Shown piece by piece: positions 12,620 through 25,482 of a stretch of DNA of 64,000 nt (positions within the stretch are counted from its first letter, which is position 1; each line of letters starts with the position of its first letter). The position numbers were made by a program, and so were the translations under genes. The stretch comes from Monocercomonoides exilis (lineage: Eukaryota; Preaxostyla; Oxymonadida; Polymastigidae). Below the pieces are notes generated by a model. That model was not told the DNA's origin and made no database searches. It saw nothing but the letters and a program-made list of their open reading frames with translations. Where the stretch lies: positions 124,001-188,000 of the forward strand of contig LSRY02000022.1 in assembly GCA_001643675.2 (NCBI GenBank), read 5' to 3'.

Positions 12620-14506
12620 ACTGTCAGTCCAAGATATCAAGAAAGATATTATCTTCGTCTGCTGCTTTTAAATGTTAAAAGTCCAACATCTTATGAGTAT
12701 GAGAAAACATACGACAACCACATTCATAACACTTTCAAGGAAGCCGCAGCATCCAGAGGTTTATTGTCAGAAGATTTAAACTGGGACAAATGTTTGGAAG
12801 AAGTTTCCTCAGTTGGATCGCCAAATCAACTCCGAAAGGTATTAACACAAATTCTGCTGTTCAACAATGTTGTGAATCCAGAGGTATTGTGGAAGAAATT
12901 CAAAAAGAATATGTCCGAAGATTATTTGATGAAAGGAGATGAAGAAAATTCCGCTTATACAAAAGCTTACTACGATATATACTTTAAATTTCGTTCCGAA
13001 AATAATAATCTTGAAGATCTGATATCTGCCCCTCCCAGACCTATACCCATAAAATGCATTGATGATTTATCGCAAGATGATCACATGTTTCTTGCTTCAA
13101 GAAATATTCCTTTGTTAAATGAAAAACAAAAGGAGGCGTTTGAGAGTATCAAAGAAAGCATCCTGAGTTCATCCCGAGGTTCAACAGTATGCAATTGTCA
13201 TTTTTTGGATGGACCCGGTGGAAGCGGAAAAACTTTTCTATATAATGTTATTTACCATTATTTGTCTGCTCATTCAGTTGTATGTCAATGTGTTGCTTGG
13301 ACTGGGATTGCTGCCACTTTGCTTCCAAAAGGGAAAACTGTTCACTCTCTTTTTCGTCTTCCTGTGCCCATTGAGGAACATAATGCAATTTCTCTAATGG
13401 AACTGAATTCAGAAAAAGCCCAATCATTAAGAAAAGTGAAATGTGTTATTTGGGATGAGGCACCAATGGCACCGAAATATGCATTAACTGCTATCAATAT
13501 TCTTCTTCAAGATCTACATGAGAACAAGGATTTTTTTGGAGGAGTTTTGATGGTTTTGGGAGGAGATTTTAGGCAACTTCCACCGGTTGTGAGAGGTGGA
13601 GGAAGGCAAGAAATGATTTCTTGCAGTATCAAAAGTTGTGATCTATGGAGTTCGTTTCAGGTCCATTCCCTATTAACAAACATGCGAACAGGAGCAGATG
13701 CAGCATTTGCTAGCTTTCTCAGAAAAGTTGGTGATGGTGATATATCGATCATGGATGAAAACAAAAAAATTGATGTTCCACGGTGGAGAATAAATGAGGA
13801 TCAACTTATTCAATGCGTGTTCGGAAACAAATTCAACGACATGGAAGAAATAAAAATGATGAAAGATCGTTGTATATTATGCACAAAAAACGATGACACA
13901 TTTGAAGTGAATAGTCAAATACTAGATCTTATTAATACAGAATCAAGAACTTACACCAGTGCAGATTCAGCAGAGTTTGAAGATCCCAATGACGATTACA
14001 CATCATTTAGTATTGAATATCTTAATTCACTGACTCCTTCTGGATTGCCACCGCACCAGCTTCGTTTAAAGGTTGGAGCAATTGTTATTCTTCTCAGAAA
14101 TTTGGACCTCGCAAATGGCCTTTGCAACGGAACAAGGCTAATAGTGGAGCAGCTGGGGAAGCAGTGTATTCGATGCAATTCAATTTCGTATTCATTTGAT
14201 AAAAATTCTTCTGTAATTCTTGCTCCAATACTGACAACAGCCAGAGACAGGACTCCGCCATTTTGTCTCAAACGCCTGCAGATCCAGGTTCGGGTTTCTT
14301 TTGCTATGACCATTAACAAAGCGCAAGGGCAATCTTTTTCGCACGTTGGGTTGTATCTTCCAAACCCAGTTTATTCTCATGGTCAACTGTATGTTTCCAT
14401 GAGCAGATGTCATTACAGCAAAAATTTATTTATTGCTCTCCCTCAGAAGAGAAAATATAAACAAAACAAGGTTGTTAACATTGTATATAATGAATTAATT
14501 CAATAA
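12620..14506 (+). pseudogene. Helitron Pif1-type SF1B helicase part of RepHel
   Basis: The Rep frame continues after a TAA at 12617-12619 (the surrounding text fits a Tyr position of the family). It includes an uninterrupted 580-codon stretch (12764-14506). Visible motifs: Walker A DGPGGSGKT (residues 149-157 of that stretch), a Pif1-like AWTGIAA, Walker B IWDEAPMA, GGDFRQLPPV, and the late motifs FAMTINKAQGQSF and QLYVSMSRC. The frame ends at TAA soon after the last motif, as in intact Helitrons, which supports TAA as a true stop in this genome. It would unwind DNA during rolling-circle transposition. This half is intact but is downstream of several stops, so probably not expressed as part of RepHel. 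Confidence 0.92.
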
Positions 14507-14700
14507 CGAACTGTTTATGTAAACGCTATACCGAAATCAGCCATTTTGACAGTTTGTATTATTTTATATTATTTAATGCAAAATAAATATCTTCGCTGTT
14601 TATTTAATTAATAGCATTTTTTTCCACTATTAAATTTCCATATTTCTTTTTTTTTCTTTTTGATCCATGACTTTTTTCATTCAAATATGATAAATATAAG

Positions 14701-16218
14701 TTTGATCGATTAAATATATTGTTATTTTGAAGAAAAAAAGCAAAACATTAAAAAATAATCAAATTATTATACATGCAGAAACCAATATCAACTTTTAAAG
14801 AGGAAATATACGTCAATTTGTTTTCACATAAGGAGAAAGAAAGGTTTTTGCATTTATTAATTCAAACGCAGTGACAATTTCTATGTATAATCATGAAAAT
14901 ATTACATCAACGATTTTTTCAGCTCTTTGTTGAAATAGCTGTAGTGTATTTTCAATTATCACAGTTTTGTTCAATTATTGTTTTAACATCATTTATGTTA
15001 TCAGAGAATTATTTCGAAAGAACAATTTTTTCTATAAAATAACACTTCTCTGACAAAAATTTCTTGATGACTAATGTTTTTTTATTGCATTTCTTTTGTT
15101 CATTCATTTTGTGATTAAAAAGTTTTGATTTCATTCGGAAAGAGAAACATTGAATTATTTGTTTTGTGGATGATATCAAATTCGTGTTATAATAAGAATA
15201 ACTTTGTCTAATAATCAAAAAAGTCACTATTTCAAAATAGTCCAATTTTCTGTTGAGTTTTTAATCGGATCGTGGATTATTCAATTTCCCAATTCTTCGA
15301 ATAATATTTTCTAACTTAAAAGAGCAATTTCCAATAACGTAGTTATGAAATTTTCACAAGTTAACTTTGCTATAATTTTTTGGAAAAATCGAAAAAAAAA
15401 GCTGATCTTTTAAAAATAAACAGTTTTTCATTGTGATAATGTGAATTTATAAAAAAATCACAAAATATTAAATGAATATTTAAAGATTATATGAAATTCC
15501 AAAAACAACATAAACATAACATCAAAAAAAATTAATTTTCTTAAAATATTCTAATCTTTCATTAATTACAAAGAAATACAATGAAAACCAACAAATTGAC
15601 ACAACATTCCAATAATTTTATGAAAATCGGTTCAAACATTAGAAAAACAGATTGTAACAGCCAATTCTTTTTAAAATGAATTTAATATTGAAAAAATATA
15701 ATATAGAATGAAAGATACATACATTCACTTCATGCTATTTAATTCCCGAAGTGTGATCACAAGCACTCACCTTTTGGCACCTTCTTCATGCAGCTGAAAA
15801 TTCAATGGATAAAATGTGCGTTTTGATTATCAACAATTGTATCAAAGCAACATACTGCAATTAAAAACATGTAACGTACACACAAATTTCACGAAAAATA
15901 CTTAATTGACAAAATAAACACTTTTGACGTTTTCATAGATAAAATCATATTATTATGGGATGATGTGATCAATTTTTATTTTTTTCAACTTTTTAAAATT
16001 TATCAATTTTGAGTATTAAAAGTTAATTATAATCACATATAAAATAAATTTGACTGTTTAAAATCAAATAAAATCTTAAATTTCAGTATTCTTTATCATC
16101 TTGAAAAGACTTGAAAAGTTTCATAGAGAATTCTATCTTTTTTTTTTCAATAAATAATTAAATAGCTCCAACAAACAAATAAACGTGTCAAGCAATTATT
16201 GAAATGCAAAATGTTATA
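14701..16218. other. AT-rich spacer, no gene seen
   Basis: About 1.5 kb of AT-rich DNA between the Helitron gene and the second hAT. It may include the undetermined Helitron 3' end. Nothing else recognised. Confidence 0.5.
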
Positions 16219-16226
16219 TTTTCTGC
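16219..16226. repeat. Target-site duplication, left copy (hAT element 2)
   Basis: TTTTCTGC, repeated exactly at 25475-25482. Confidence 0.93.
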
Positions 16227-16242
16227 TAAGCCTTTGTGACTT
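16227..16242 (+). repeat. Left TIR of hAT element 2
   Basis: TAAGCCTTTGTGACTT, perfect inverted partner of 25459-25474. Confidence 0.93.
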
Positions 16243-17040
16243 AAAATAATTATTATTTCAAGTCAGTCAGTGACTTATTGATAATAGATCAAAATATTAT
16301 GATCATTTCGTTTCCATAATATAGAGTGAAAAAATATAAAGAAAATTACTCTGCGCTAATACGGTGATATAAATTCAAAATTGGAATTATATCATATTCA
16401 ATTTTAACATTTTTGCTTTTTTTACTTTTTCAAAATGTTGATTTCTAGCCATTTTGTGCAAACTGACAATTTGTTTTTATTTCATTGTTTTCATTTCATC
16501 CGTTTGATAATTCATTCTGATTTTTTAAATGCTTTCTTTCTTTTTAACAAACTTCTTTGTTGTGTTTCAAAAAAGATGAATACTGCTTATCTTAGTATAC
16601 TTTTTTTACGAAATTAAAGATTGTGAAAAATTCAACATTTCATTGCTTATTACTATTAAATAACATTCAAAAAGAACATATGGAACAATAAAAGAAATTT
16701 TGATTAAAAAAATAAAACGTTTCATCCATTTTCCCACAAAATTTCTCTTTTATTAACAATGCAAAATAGCACTTTCATCTCTTTCTTGAACCCCAATCAT
16801 CTTTCATGTTCTTCGTTGTTTTTGCTAATTTATCAATTTATATAAAAATATTTTTTCTCGTTTTGTTTTATTATCAAAGAAATTCAGCTCCTTCTTGTTC
16901 CAGAACTCAAAAATGATCGGGTTTTTGAGCAAATAGTAATCTTTTTTCAAATGAAAATATTGTCTTTGTACCAGAGAAGGAGCTGACAACTTGTTCGATA
17001 ACTTTTCTCAAAGAAGATTCATTTGGCAGCATCTCTGTTG
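16243..17040. other. AT-rich left interior of hAT2
   Basis: Includes subterminal GTCAGTCAGTGACTT-type words near 16260. No gene supported. Confidence 0.5.
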
Positions 17041-17284
17041 TAGCTCGGCGGGGGGTTCCATATGGGGGTGTTGTGTGTTCATACGATGTGGCGCTTTCAG
17101 TGATGCTTTCGGTTCATTTGTTTGAAGCTTCTTCCGTTGCATGCAGAGTCTGTGTGAGCGAAGTTGAAGAGATGGATTGTATTTGTGGAGGTGGATGTGA
17201 ATGTTTTTTCCATTGTTCTACGATCTGTTTGTAGGTGACAGCGAGGCTGCATATATGGAGATTGCTGCAGTTCAAATATTTTGT

Positions 17285-17774
17285 GGTGAAGATGGACGAC
17301 GAAGTTATAAGAGAAGTGATTGGAGTATGTGAAGTTGGAGATATTGTGGGATAGCACTGGATGCTGCGTGGGGTAAGGATGAAGGATGTGGTTCTGTCAC
17401 AAGCAGCGATTGCGCTGGCGGTGCTGGAGGAGCGGGAAGAAGTAGAGGAAGGAGAAAGGGGAGGCAAAGAGGGAGAAGAAAAGGGAGAAGAAGAGGGAGA
17501 AGATGGAAGGAGAGAGGAAGGTGATGTGAATGAGGAGAAAGGAGCGTATCCGACAGCTCACAGAGAGTTTTTGGAAAGAATAAAAGAGAACCAGGTGAAG
17601 CTGGAAGAAGCGATGGCACTGCTGGTTGTGGAGACGTTTGGGTTGAGTCGTCTGAGGTTTGTGAAGGCGGAAGCATGGACAGTGATATTTTCAGAGAGGC
17701 GTCTGCCGCAAATGCTGAACAATGCTCTCACTTTGCGTGCCTGCTGTGTAACATTGGAATACGCGAGAAATTAG
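17285..17774 (+). pseudogene. Degenerate gene with possible SAPS-type (SIT4/PP6 regulatory) motif, hAT2 cargo
   Basis: A plus-strand frame with one in-frame TAG near 17353. It contains an acidic G/E-rich insert and then a conserved-looking end, FGLSRLRFVKAEAWTV, followed by LPQMLNNALTL. This recalls the 'LGxxRLxxxxLI' helix of SAPS-domain regulators of PP6/Sit4 phosphatases. The match is short and by eye. Only a fragment is present, within a transposon. An unrelated helical protein is possible. Confidence 0.3.
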
Positions 17775-18428
17775 AATTGTGCAGCAGGAGAAGCAGATGG
17801 GTGTTTGAGTATTTCTTCAATAAAAATTCGAATTGAAATAACTGGAGAATGTGGAGCAGTCGTAAATATCAGTTGAACGTTTGACAATAATTGAGGAAAA
17901 AGACAAATTCGATGAAGAAGTTGGGCAAGAAAGTTGTTTGTTTTGTGCTGAGTGGAAAGAATAAGAAGAAGGGAAAAAGAAGGGGAAAAGAAGGAAAAAA
18001 AAAAAAAAAGAAGAAGAAGAAGGAGGAGGAGGAGGGAGAGAAAGAGAAGAAGAAACAGGGTTTTGGAGGTTGGAAGCGGTTTGGGAAGAAGAGCTGATTT
18101 GATTGGACAATATTGATTGGGATGCATATGTGTAAATGAAGTTATTATTGCCTCTCTCATTCCCACACTCGTCAAATCTTCCATTTCCTCTTCTTCCTTC
18201 CCATGCTCCTTCAATCTGAAGATCCTTTCTTTATCTCCTCCCTTCTCCTGTTCCCATTCCAATTGTCTTCCCCTCTTCCATCTGCATTGATATTGCTTGT
18301 TTTTCCATCAGAGACGAAGTTATAATGAAGTCAATAAAAATTTCTGCTCCGTCTTCACTGAAAAAAGAGTCACTTTCATTTTTTTATTCATCCACTTCAT
18401 CATCATCTTCCTCTTCTTCTTCTCTCAT
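17775..18428. other. Low-complexity (GAA/GGA-rich) debris in hAT2 cargo
   Basis: Purine-rich stretches on the plus strand give K/E frames on one strand and S/F/P frames on the other. No real gene can be assigned. Confidence 0.4.
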
Positions 18429-19084
18429 TTACTTCTCATCTTCGACATCTTCCTTTCTTTTGTTGTGGTGTTTCATTCGATGATTTTTGTTTCTTTTTGA
18501 TTGAGATGTTGCATTTGTTCTCGAATCTTTGGCATTTTTTGATATTTTGATATCCAATTTCACATTCTTCTCTTTTCTCCCTCTTCCTCTTTCTCTTTTG
18601 CATTTTCTTTTCTTCCCCTCTCCTTCAACTTCCATTTCTGTCTTAACATCCGAATCCGAATCCGAGTCCAATTCATGTTCTCTTTCCTTTTCTTTCTTTT
18701 CTTCTTTTTCCTCTTCTCTTCCTTCATCCAAACAAACATCAGATTTCATCCTTATCTTCCAGCCATTTCCTCCAAATGGCGAATGATTTGATTCACCCAG
18801 CACTGCACAGGCTGATGAGCTTCCCTTTGTGTGTACTTCTGAATAGAAATCTGAATGAGAAGAGGAATGAGAAGAAGAATGAGCATGTGAATGGCAACGG
18901 CAATGGCAATGACAAATGGAATGAGAATGAGAACGAGAATGCGCATGTGAATGCGAGTGAAAGTGAGAGTGAGAAAGAGAATGAGAAACTGAATGAGAAA
19001 CGGAATGAGAGAGAGAATCTGTTGTTGAGTGAGTTACAAATTGAGAAATTGAATGAAAAGAAAAAGAAGAAAAAGGAGAAGTAA

Positions 19085-19255
19085 AAGAAGAAGAAGAAGA
19101 AGAAGAAGAAGTAGAAGAGGAAGAGGAAGAGGAAGAGGAAGAGGAAGAGGAAGAGGAAGAGGAAGAGGAAGAGGAAGAGGAAGAGGAAGAAGAAGAAGAA
19201 GAAGAAGATAAAGAGGAAGAGGAAGAGGAAGAGGAAGAAGAAGAAGAAGAAATAC
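19085..19255 (+). repeat. (GAAGAG)n/(GAA)n purine microsatellite
   Basis: A nearly pure run of GAAGAAGAA then GAGGAA hexamers. It accounts for the extreme Ser, Leu, Phe or Glu frames here. Confidence 0.9.
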
Positions 19256-19365
19256 AATTTCTTTTTGGATTGAGGTGGATGAGACTGGAGAATGAAGAAG
19301 CTCTGTTGTGAAGCATTTTTTTCTTTCTGGGAACAGAAGGAGTTTGAGAAGAAGTGGGGAAATCA

Positions 19366-19438
19366 GAAGAAGAAGAAGAAGAAGAAGAAGAAGAAGAAGA
19401 AGAAGAAGAAGAAGAAGAAGAAGATGATGATGATGATG

Positions 19439-19468
<30 letters not shown>
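19366..19468 (+). repeat. Compound (GAA)n(GAT)n(AAT)n microsatellite
   Basis: Three consecutive triplet runs: about 19 GAA, then GAT, then AAT. The stepwise change suggests expansion with point-mutation interruptions. Confidence 0.9.
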
Positions 19469-19470
<2 letters not shown>

Positions 19471-20459
19471 ACATCGAGCGACTTTGCGCATACAGAACGG
19501 ACAACATCCTGCTCTTTCTTTGGTGTGCAGCACGAAGATGACTGCGACAGATGCGAATGGGTGTTTTTGGGTAAGGGGAAGATTCAGTTCGTCTTCTGAT
19601 GATGCTATTTGTGAATGTTGCTTTGGTTTTTTCTCTTTCTCCCTCTTCTTCTTCTTCTTCTTGTGTTTTTTTCTCTTTTTCATCATATTCTTCTTTCTCT
19701 GACTCTCTTTCCTCCTCTTCCTCCTCTTCCTCCTCTTCCTCCTCTTCCTCCTCTTCCTCCTCTTCCTCTTCCTGCATTTGCTTCTTCCTCGTCTTCTCTG
19801 CCAGCACATCCACAACTAATTCAATTCCTTCCTCGTTTCCACACAGCACCATTTTCAGCAGCACATTAATCATATTATCCACAGTTGCGCTTTCTAAATT
19901 GCTCTTGTTCTGCTTGAATGTCTGGAGCTGCTTGGAAGAGGAAGAAGAGGAAGAAGAGGAAGAAGAACGAGAATAAGCAAGAGAATGAGAAAGAGAAGGG
20001 GAGAGAGAAAGAGAAGGAGAAAGAGTTGGAGAGAGAGTTTGAGAGAGAGAACGAGAAGGAGAAGGAGAGGAAGAGGAAGAATAAGAAGGAGAAGAAAAAG
20101 AGTTTTCATCTGAAATAAGAGTTAGTGCAGATGGAGAAGCTAATGACAGAAATGCAAGGGAAAAGAAGATGAGATTTTTATGTCGTATTCAACACACTGC
20201 ATCACATTCAAGATACTTCAACCAAATGCGCTGCTTCCTCACTCCATAATGTTTCAGGCGAAGTTCTCCATTTCTCTTCTTCTTCCAGAAGACTTGCTGA
20301 AGCGCAGAAGAATAAAGCGGACAGCTGAAAATGACAACCGAGTATTTTGTTCAAGAAGGCAGCACTCAGGAGGTGATGGAGCTGAGGATAATTGAGAGAA
20401 AGAAGCCGTAGTTGAACAAAGGAGTTCAGATGCTATTTAAATTTGTGGAGCTCCAACAG

Positions 20460-21415
20460 AGCAGAAGAAGAGGAAGAGGAAGAATAAGAGGAAGAAAAAA
20501 GGGGAGGAGAGGTTGAGCGAAGGCAGAAGAGCTGAGAGCTCATTGTTGTTTAATCTGGTGGAGGGCTGATGATCTGTGTGCAGATCCGAAAGGGGAGCTC
20601 GTGGATAATGAGGCGGTGCATTGCAGATGGGCAGTCGGAGAAGATGCTGGACGAGCTGAACATGCTGCAGACAAGAAGCCAGGAAGCACCATGGGTGGAC
20701 GGGCAGAGATACAGCGGAAAAACATCACCGAAGAGGAATTTGGCCGTGGAGAATTTAAAAAACTTTGCTCAGCATGGGATAAGGAATGGTATTAATAAAA
20801 AGAAGGTCAAAAAGGAGAATTGTGTTATAAGTTCTGAAAGCTTGTCGAAGAGATCGAGGAAAAGCAGAAAAGTGCGACTTTGATTACTTCATATGAATAG
20901 GTCGGAAGGAGCTGATTTGTCATGCGAACACACATATCCCGTTTCATCTTCGGAAGCTGTGCTGTGAAGTGGAAGCGTCGGTAGTAATGGAGCACAGATG
21001 ATTCTGTGAAGATGAAGTCAACAACGGAGTGGGAAATTGATGCGACAAGCAGAGCAGAGAAAAAGTTGAAGCAGGCAATGTGAAAAAGATTCTGACCAAT
21101 TGTGCAGCAATGACATGAGTATATGCGTTTGGGAGTGTGTTTAATGGGGAACCTGATCCGGAGACACTACTGAAGGGTTTTGAAGAGGGGAGACAAACAG
21201 AAGAATGACGAGTGAAGACAGCCAGCCCATTCTTTTTGTCAGACAACAGATCAGACTTGTTAGATGTGATTGCTCAGAGAAGGTGGCAAAATGCTGTGAA
21301 GATGGTGATCAATGAACCTGCGAAACGTTATCGGTCATTACAGAAAGTCTGTGCATTATCAGAGTTTATTCCGATGAGTGTTCCGAAGGCGTTGAAATTA
21401 GCGGTTGAGAATTAA
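20460..21415 (+). pseudogene. Degenerate coding-like region, hAT2 cargo
   Basis: Coding-like plus-strand patches in shifting frames: VHCRWAVGEDAGRAEHAADK near 20620, ITEEEFGRGEFKKLCSAWDK near 20740, and a last open part ending RSLQKVCALSEFIPMSVPKA at 21415. Several stops and frame changes separate them. I do not recognise the family. Codon choice and composition are unlike the AT-rich surroundings, consistent with a captured host gene. Confidence 0.35.
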
Positions 21416-21702
21416 TGTAATGATTCGTTTCTTCTTATTCCTCATTTTCCTCATCTTTCTCTTCTTTCTCTTCTTTCTCTTCTTTAACATTTTCCTCTTC
21501 GGAGATAAAGATTGAAGTGGATTGTTCAACGAAAATATTTTTATCGTTATTTCTTTTTATTGTGTTCATTTCACAATTGTTCTTATGAAAGAGATAATGC
21601 ATTTTTAACCTTTTTTATTGAGATTGATTTGAAAGTTTCATAAAATGAAATGTGTCAAAAAAAACTTAGCTGAACTAAATTGTAAAAATGAATAAAAAAA
21701 AA

Positions 21703-24700
21703 TTACATTAAAAGCAATGCGTTGAGAGTGTTAAATGAAAGAGAGTGTCTGTTGTCTCCAGTTATTCTTTTCATCCTCGAGAAAATTCGTTCACAGCTTG
21801 CTTCGCTGCACGGTGATGAAACAAAAGAAAAACAAATATTCGAATATATGGTGTGATTGAAACTTTTCTTTGATAAGTTCATATAATAGATTTGAGCATT
21901 ATCTTCAATAACAGAACTTGGCGATGCACTCAGCTCACTTTGGTATATCTTCAGACATAATTCTTTCAGCTTATGATCTTCTTTGAATAAAACTGAATTT
22001 ATTAATATTTCAAACCTTCGCTCCATCCTATTGCTCCAATCTGACGTGATGCAAGAAGAAATGTTGAGGCACATTTCGTCTTCTTTGTCAGTCGAATGTG
22101 GTGAGATGATATCGAAAACTTTGCTTGCAAAAAGCAATTCAACTTCATCATCTTCCGATTCAATTGCAACATCTGAAGATTCATTCGTGTCTGAAAATGA
22201 GTCAGATAATCTTGATGATGATGTTAAAAAAGATGATGAACAAGACGAAGATAATGATGGAGATCTTGTGACTGAATCAAAAATATTAGCTGCTTGAAAA
22301 TCAGGATCATTCATATCTTTTTCTGCCAATAAAATTCCAAGAGAATCTTCTTCTAAATCATCCGATTCGTTTTCAAATTCTTCTTTTGTCTTTGGTTCTT
22401 CTGGCTGTGGCGCTTCACCCCTTTCGACAGTATCTGCAATTCGAAGGAGTTTGATGATTTCTGCACAGACGTCATCAAGTTTCTTATCTTTTAACATATC
22501 ATCAAAGCAATTGAGGTTCTGAGACATTGTGAAAAAGCTGACCTGTTCATCTCTAACAGATGAATGAAACCTTTCCAAAGCAAGATTGAAACTATCATTT
22601 GATAAATAGTAATTATGTGTCATAGAAAATGGAGAGAAAGTATTAATTTGAAAAGGAGAAGAAATATCACTAAGTTGATTTTTATCCAAACTGGAAGAAG
22701 AACAATTGGATAAATTTGATTGCAATGAAGATGAAAAAGAAGAATTTGTTGAGTTGAAAAAATCTGAGTGTGATGAAATATCCCTTGGTCCAAAAAACGA
22801 GGAAGATCTCATTTGAACTAGTCTGTTGTCTTCATTTAAATGACCTTGTTGAAGAATTGTTATTTCCGAATTAGAATGCTCACTGATTGAATGGAAAAGA
22901 TTATCTGTTCCTCCTTTTGAATCCAACTTTTCTATCACGTGTTTTGCTTCAATAAATGAATTTGTTAATTTATTTCTAATGAACTTTTGCATTCCAACTA
23001 GTGTTAAAGCGTGTGCCAGTGATATCATTTCACCTGTTTTTCCAAATAAAAAATGGTTATGCATCAGAACAAGAATATTGGTAATTGCATTTTGCCAATT
23101 TGAAGATCTGAATCTTTGGAAGCATTTGATTCCATATAAAATTCCAATTGTTTGAAGGATCATGGGGAAAATTTCACCAAGTTTTGTGTGATCGTTTTCC
23201 AAAAAAAGTTGTAGCCTGTGAATAGGAAATAACAATAATTCCATCAATACAGAATTTAACACTTTATCTGTGGAAAGCAAAGAATGTTTTAAAATTGCCT
23301 CGCTGTTTTTCCTGATAAATGAGCAAATTGGGAACAAACAAAGCCATCTCGTATGAACAAATGAAGGACATTTTTGCTTTAGTAACTTTCTGATTGCCGA
23401 AGAATGGGCATATTTTGCAAAAAATGTTAGATCATTCAATATTTGGGGCAAAATATTTCACTTCAGGCATTTTCATTGAAAAATTATGCATTTTTCATTA
23501 ACTTTTTGAGTTCAAAAAACACAAAAAAATTGGGTACATTTTTTGACATTCGAGAAATGCTGGAAAACATTATGTTTTAATTTCAACGATGCCTGTTTAC
23601 AGATCTGAAAATATAGTTTAATTTGAAATCTGAGAAAGAGAAATAAAGTTATGAGTGAAACAATTTTTCAATGCTATGTGCATAAAATGCTTGAAAGTCA
23701 ATATTTTCCCCCATTTGTCAAAGAAAATCAATTTTTGTGAAAGCTTTTGTAATAACTATATTTAAAAGATGGTAAGAACAATAAATAGAAAATGGAGCAA
23801 CTTTAATTTTGGATAGCAAAGACTCTTCATATTCTTCAAGTGATGTGAAGTTTTCCAGAGCTTTTTTCTGAGGTTTTAAACCATCTGAACAGAAACACCT
23901 AACACTTGCATGTAATGACTCCAATTCTTTTATTATGATCCAGGCTAATTTTCTATAATGACTAGCATTGAAACAAGGAGGATAAACTTTCCAAAAAAAG
24001 TTGTAGTTTCTAGTGACAGAGGAGCAATTGTTACAACGGTGCATTTTTGTCCTCCAACTATTCCGCCATCCATCAAAACGCAAATGCATTTTCCGTATAA
24101 TTCTTTCGCCCTCTTTTCTTTTGCGACTTCACTTTGAGAAATAATCAAGCTGCTTGGTTTTCTACTTGTTAAATATGGGAATATTTTTGTAGGATGTTTG
24201 TCTGGATTATCTTGAGAAATTTTTATTAAGGAAGTTATGAAATTGTTAAATTCTTTCAATGATGCAGAAGCTATGAAAATGTTGCAGTGACTCACAATTT
24301 GCGCAAAAAGAAATTCCAAATTAGTGCTTGTGTTGTTAACTGAATTATCAAATTTTTTGGTTGGATCATCACGATTTTTAATCACAGAAGAGAATTGTTT
24401 GAAACTTGTGATGTTTTGTGTTAATAAAATTGAACAATGATAATTTTTGATTTCAGCATAATTTTTCCTTCAGCTGACACCACAAACTGCATCTCCTCTT
24501 GCATTTGGACAAAGGAATTGTTTGTGATATTCCCTAACTGGCGATCCGCATTCGTTTGATGGGATGAAAGATATCCATAATTTTTCGTGAACAACTTCCA
24601 ATGTAACTTTTGTTAAAAACTCTTTTTCTTTAACAGGATGTTTGTAGACTTTGAATAATTTTTATTGTATATCAAAATAAAAGATATTCACAAGCAAACA

Positions 24701-24923
24701 TGCTCCTTTTTCATTTCGTTCCACCAGAGCGAGATTCAAAAAGGAGCATCCGTATTTTTTTAATTCATCGAGTTTTCTCAAATAACTCATTGCCTAACAA
24801 TAAAAAAAATGTTTTTCAAAAAAATGCAAGAAAAAAAAACAATAAAACAATTTTCGAATCTGTTAGTGCATCTTGAAACTCTTTGATTAGTGAATCCTTG
24901 TTTAAAATGATGGGCCCTGACAT
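21703..24923 (-). pseudogene. hAT transposase of element 2, frameshifted
   Basis: Exon 1 (24923-24849, 25 codons from ATG) joins exon 2 (from 24793) in phase 0 across a short GT-AG intron. The frame is then broken by stops and by one-base shifts near 24470 and near 24000, and by a stop-rich stretch at 23452-23720. The last 582 codons are intact. Landmarks match hAT1: the catalytic-type Asp in CICVLMDGGIVGG, then VRCFCSDGLKPQ, the 'C.YHLLNIVI' block, an acidic Ser-rich middle, and the C-terminal ASPCSEASCERIFSRMKRI dimerisation block. It aligns with hAT1 over its whole length at moderate identity, so it is a cousin rather than a recent copy. Inactive as read. Confidence 0.88.
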
Positions 24924-25458
24924 GACGTTTTTGACTGAGACAAAAAATGATCAACAAGTCACTGACTTGGAAATAACCTAATTGTTGATCTGGTCATTTC
25001 CCATCATTAACAAAATATACAAATTTATTTTTTTCATGAAGTTATGATTTGTTTATTTGGAATTCATTAAAACTATATGATTGAAAAATTTTCTATTTGG
25101 GTGATTATTTTTGATATCATATTTTTTCTTTCAATAATCTCGGTCAGAAAATTTCTGTTGAATGTCAAAAAAAGGAGACTGAAAAATGAAAAGACCAATT
25201 AAAAACGTCTTTATCTTTATTTCAGATATAGCATTTGTTTTGACAGCAGTTGTGATAATTTAACAATTCAAACGCAAAGTCTCTTAACAATGACAAACAA
25301 CGTTTGAAAAATCGATACCCCGAAAAAAGTTATGATTACAAAAATAATCACACATTTGAAAGAAATATATTTCATATCAAAAATAGAAAAAAAAATGCTT
25401 TGACCTGAATAAAAGAAAAAGTCAGTCAGAATGGTAATTTTTATTGTTAAAAGTCAGT

Positions 25459-25474
25459 AAGTCACAAAGGCTTA
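25459..25474 (-). repeat. Right TIR of hAT element 2
   Basis: AAGTCACAAAGGCTTA, perfect partner of 16227-16242. Confidence 0.93.
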
Positions 25475-25482
25475 TTTTCTGC
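25475..25482. repeat. Target-site duplication, right copy (hAT element 2)
   Basis: TTTTCTGC, identical to 16219-16226. Confidence 0.93.

Larger units (their letters stand above)
9498..14700 (+). mobile_element. Helitron, boundaries not resolved
   Basis: The RepHel gene implies a Helitron. I could not fix the 5' TC end or the 3' hairpin plus CTRR end by eye, so these limits are only a bracket around the gene. Confidence 0.5.
18429..20175 (-). pseudogene. Ser/Glu-rich coding-like region, hAT2 cargo
   Basis: On the minus strand a frame open from about 20175 runs through Ser/Pro-rich text, then non-repetitive residues (QLQTFKQNKSNLESATVDNM, then VLLKMVLCGNEEGIELVVDVL), then a poly-Glu tract and homopolymer-like Tyr/Leu tracts. 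A second minus-strand frame (19316-18429) is poly-Ser, then Ser-His repeats, then acidic and basic patches. The non-repetitive patches look like real protein and the rest like expanded microsatellites. I recognise no domain. Probably a decayed, repeat-expanded host gene carried in the transposon. Confidence 0.35.
16227..25474 (-). mobile_element. hAT DNA transposon 2, complete with TIRs (9,248 bp)
   Basis: Perfect 16-bp TIRs, TAAGCCTTTGTGACTT (16227-16242) and its complement (25459-25474), flanked by an exact 8-bp duplication TTTTCTGC. Subterminal AAGTCAGTCAGTGACTT-type words occur near both ends. The transposase gene is on the minus strand at the right side. About 5 kb of low-complexity, host-like sequence fills the left side. 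The plan matches hAT element 1, but the TIR sequence differs, so the two belong to related, separate families. Confidence 0.92.
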
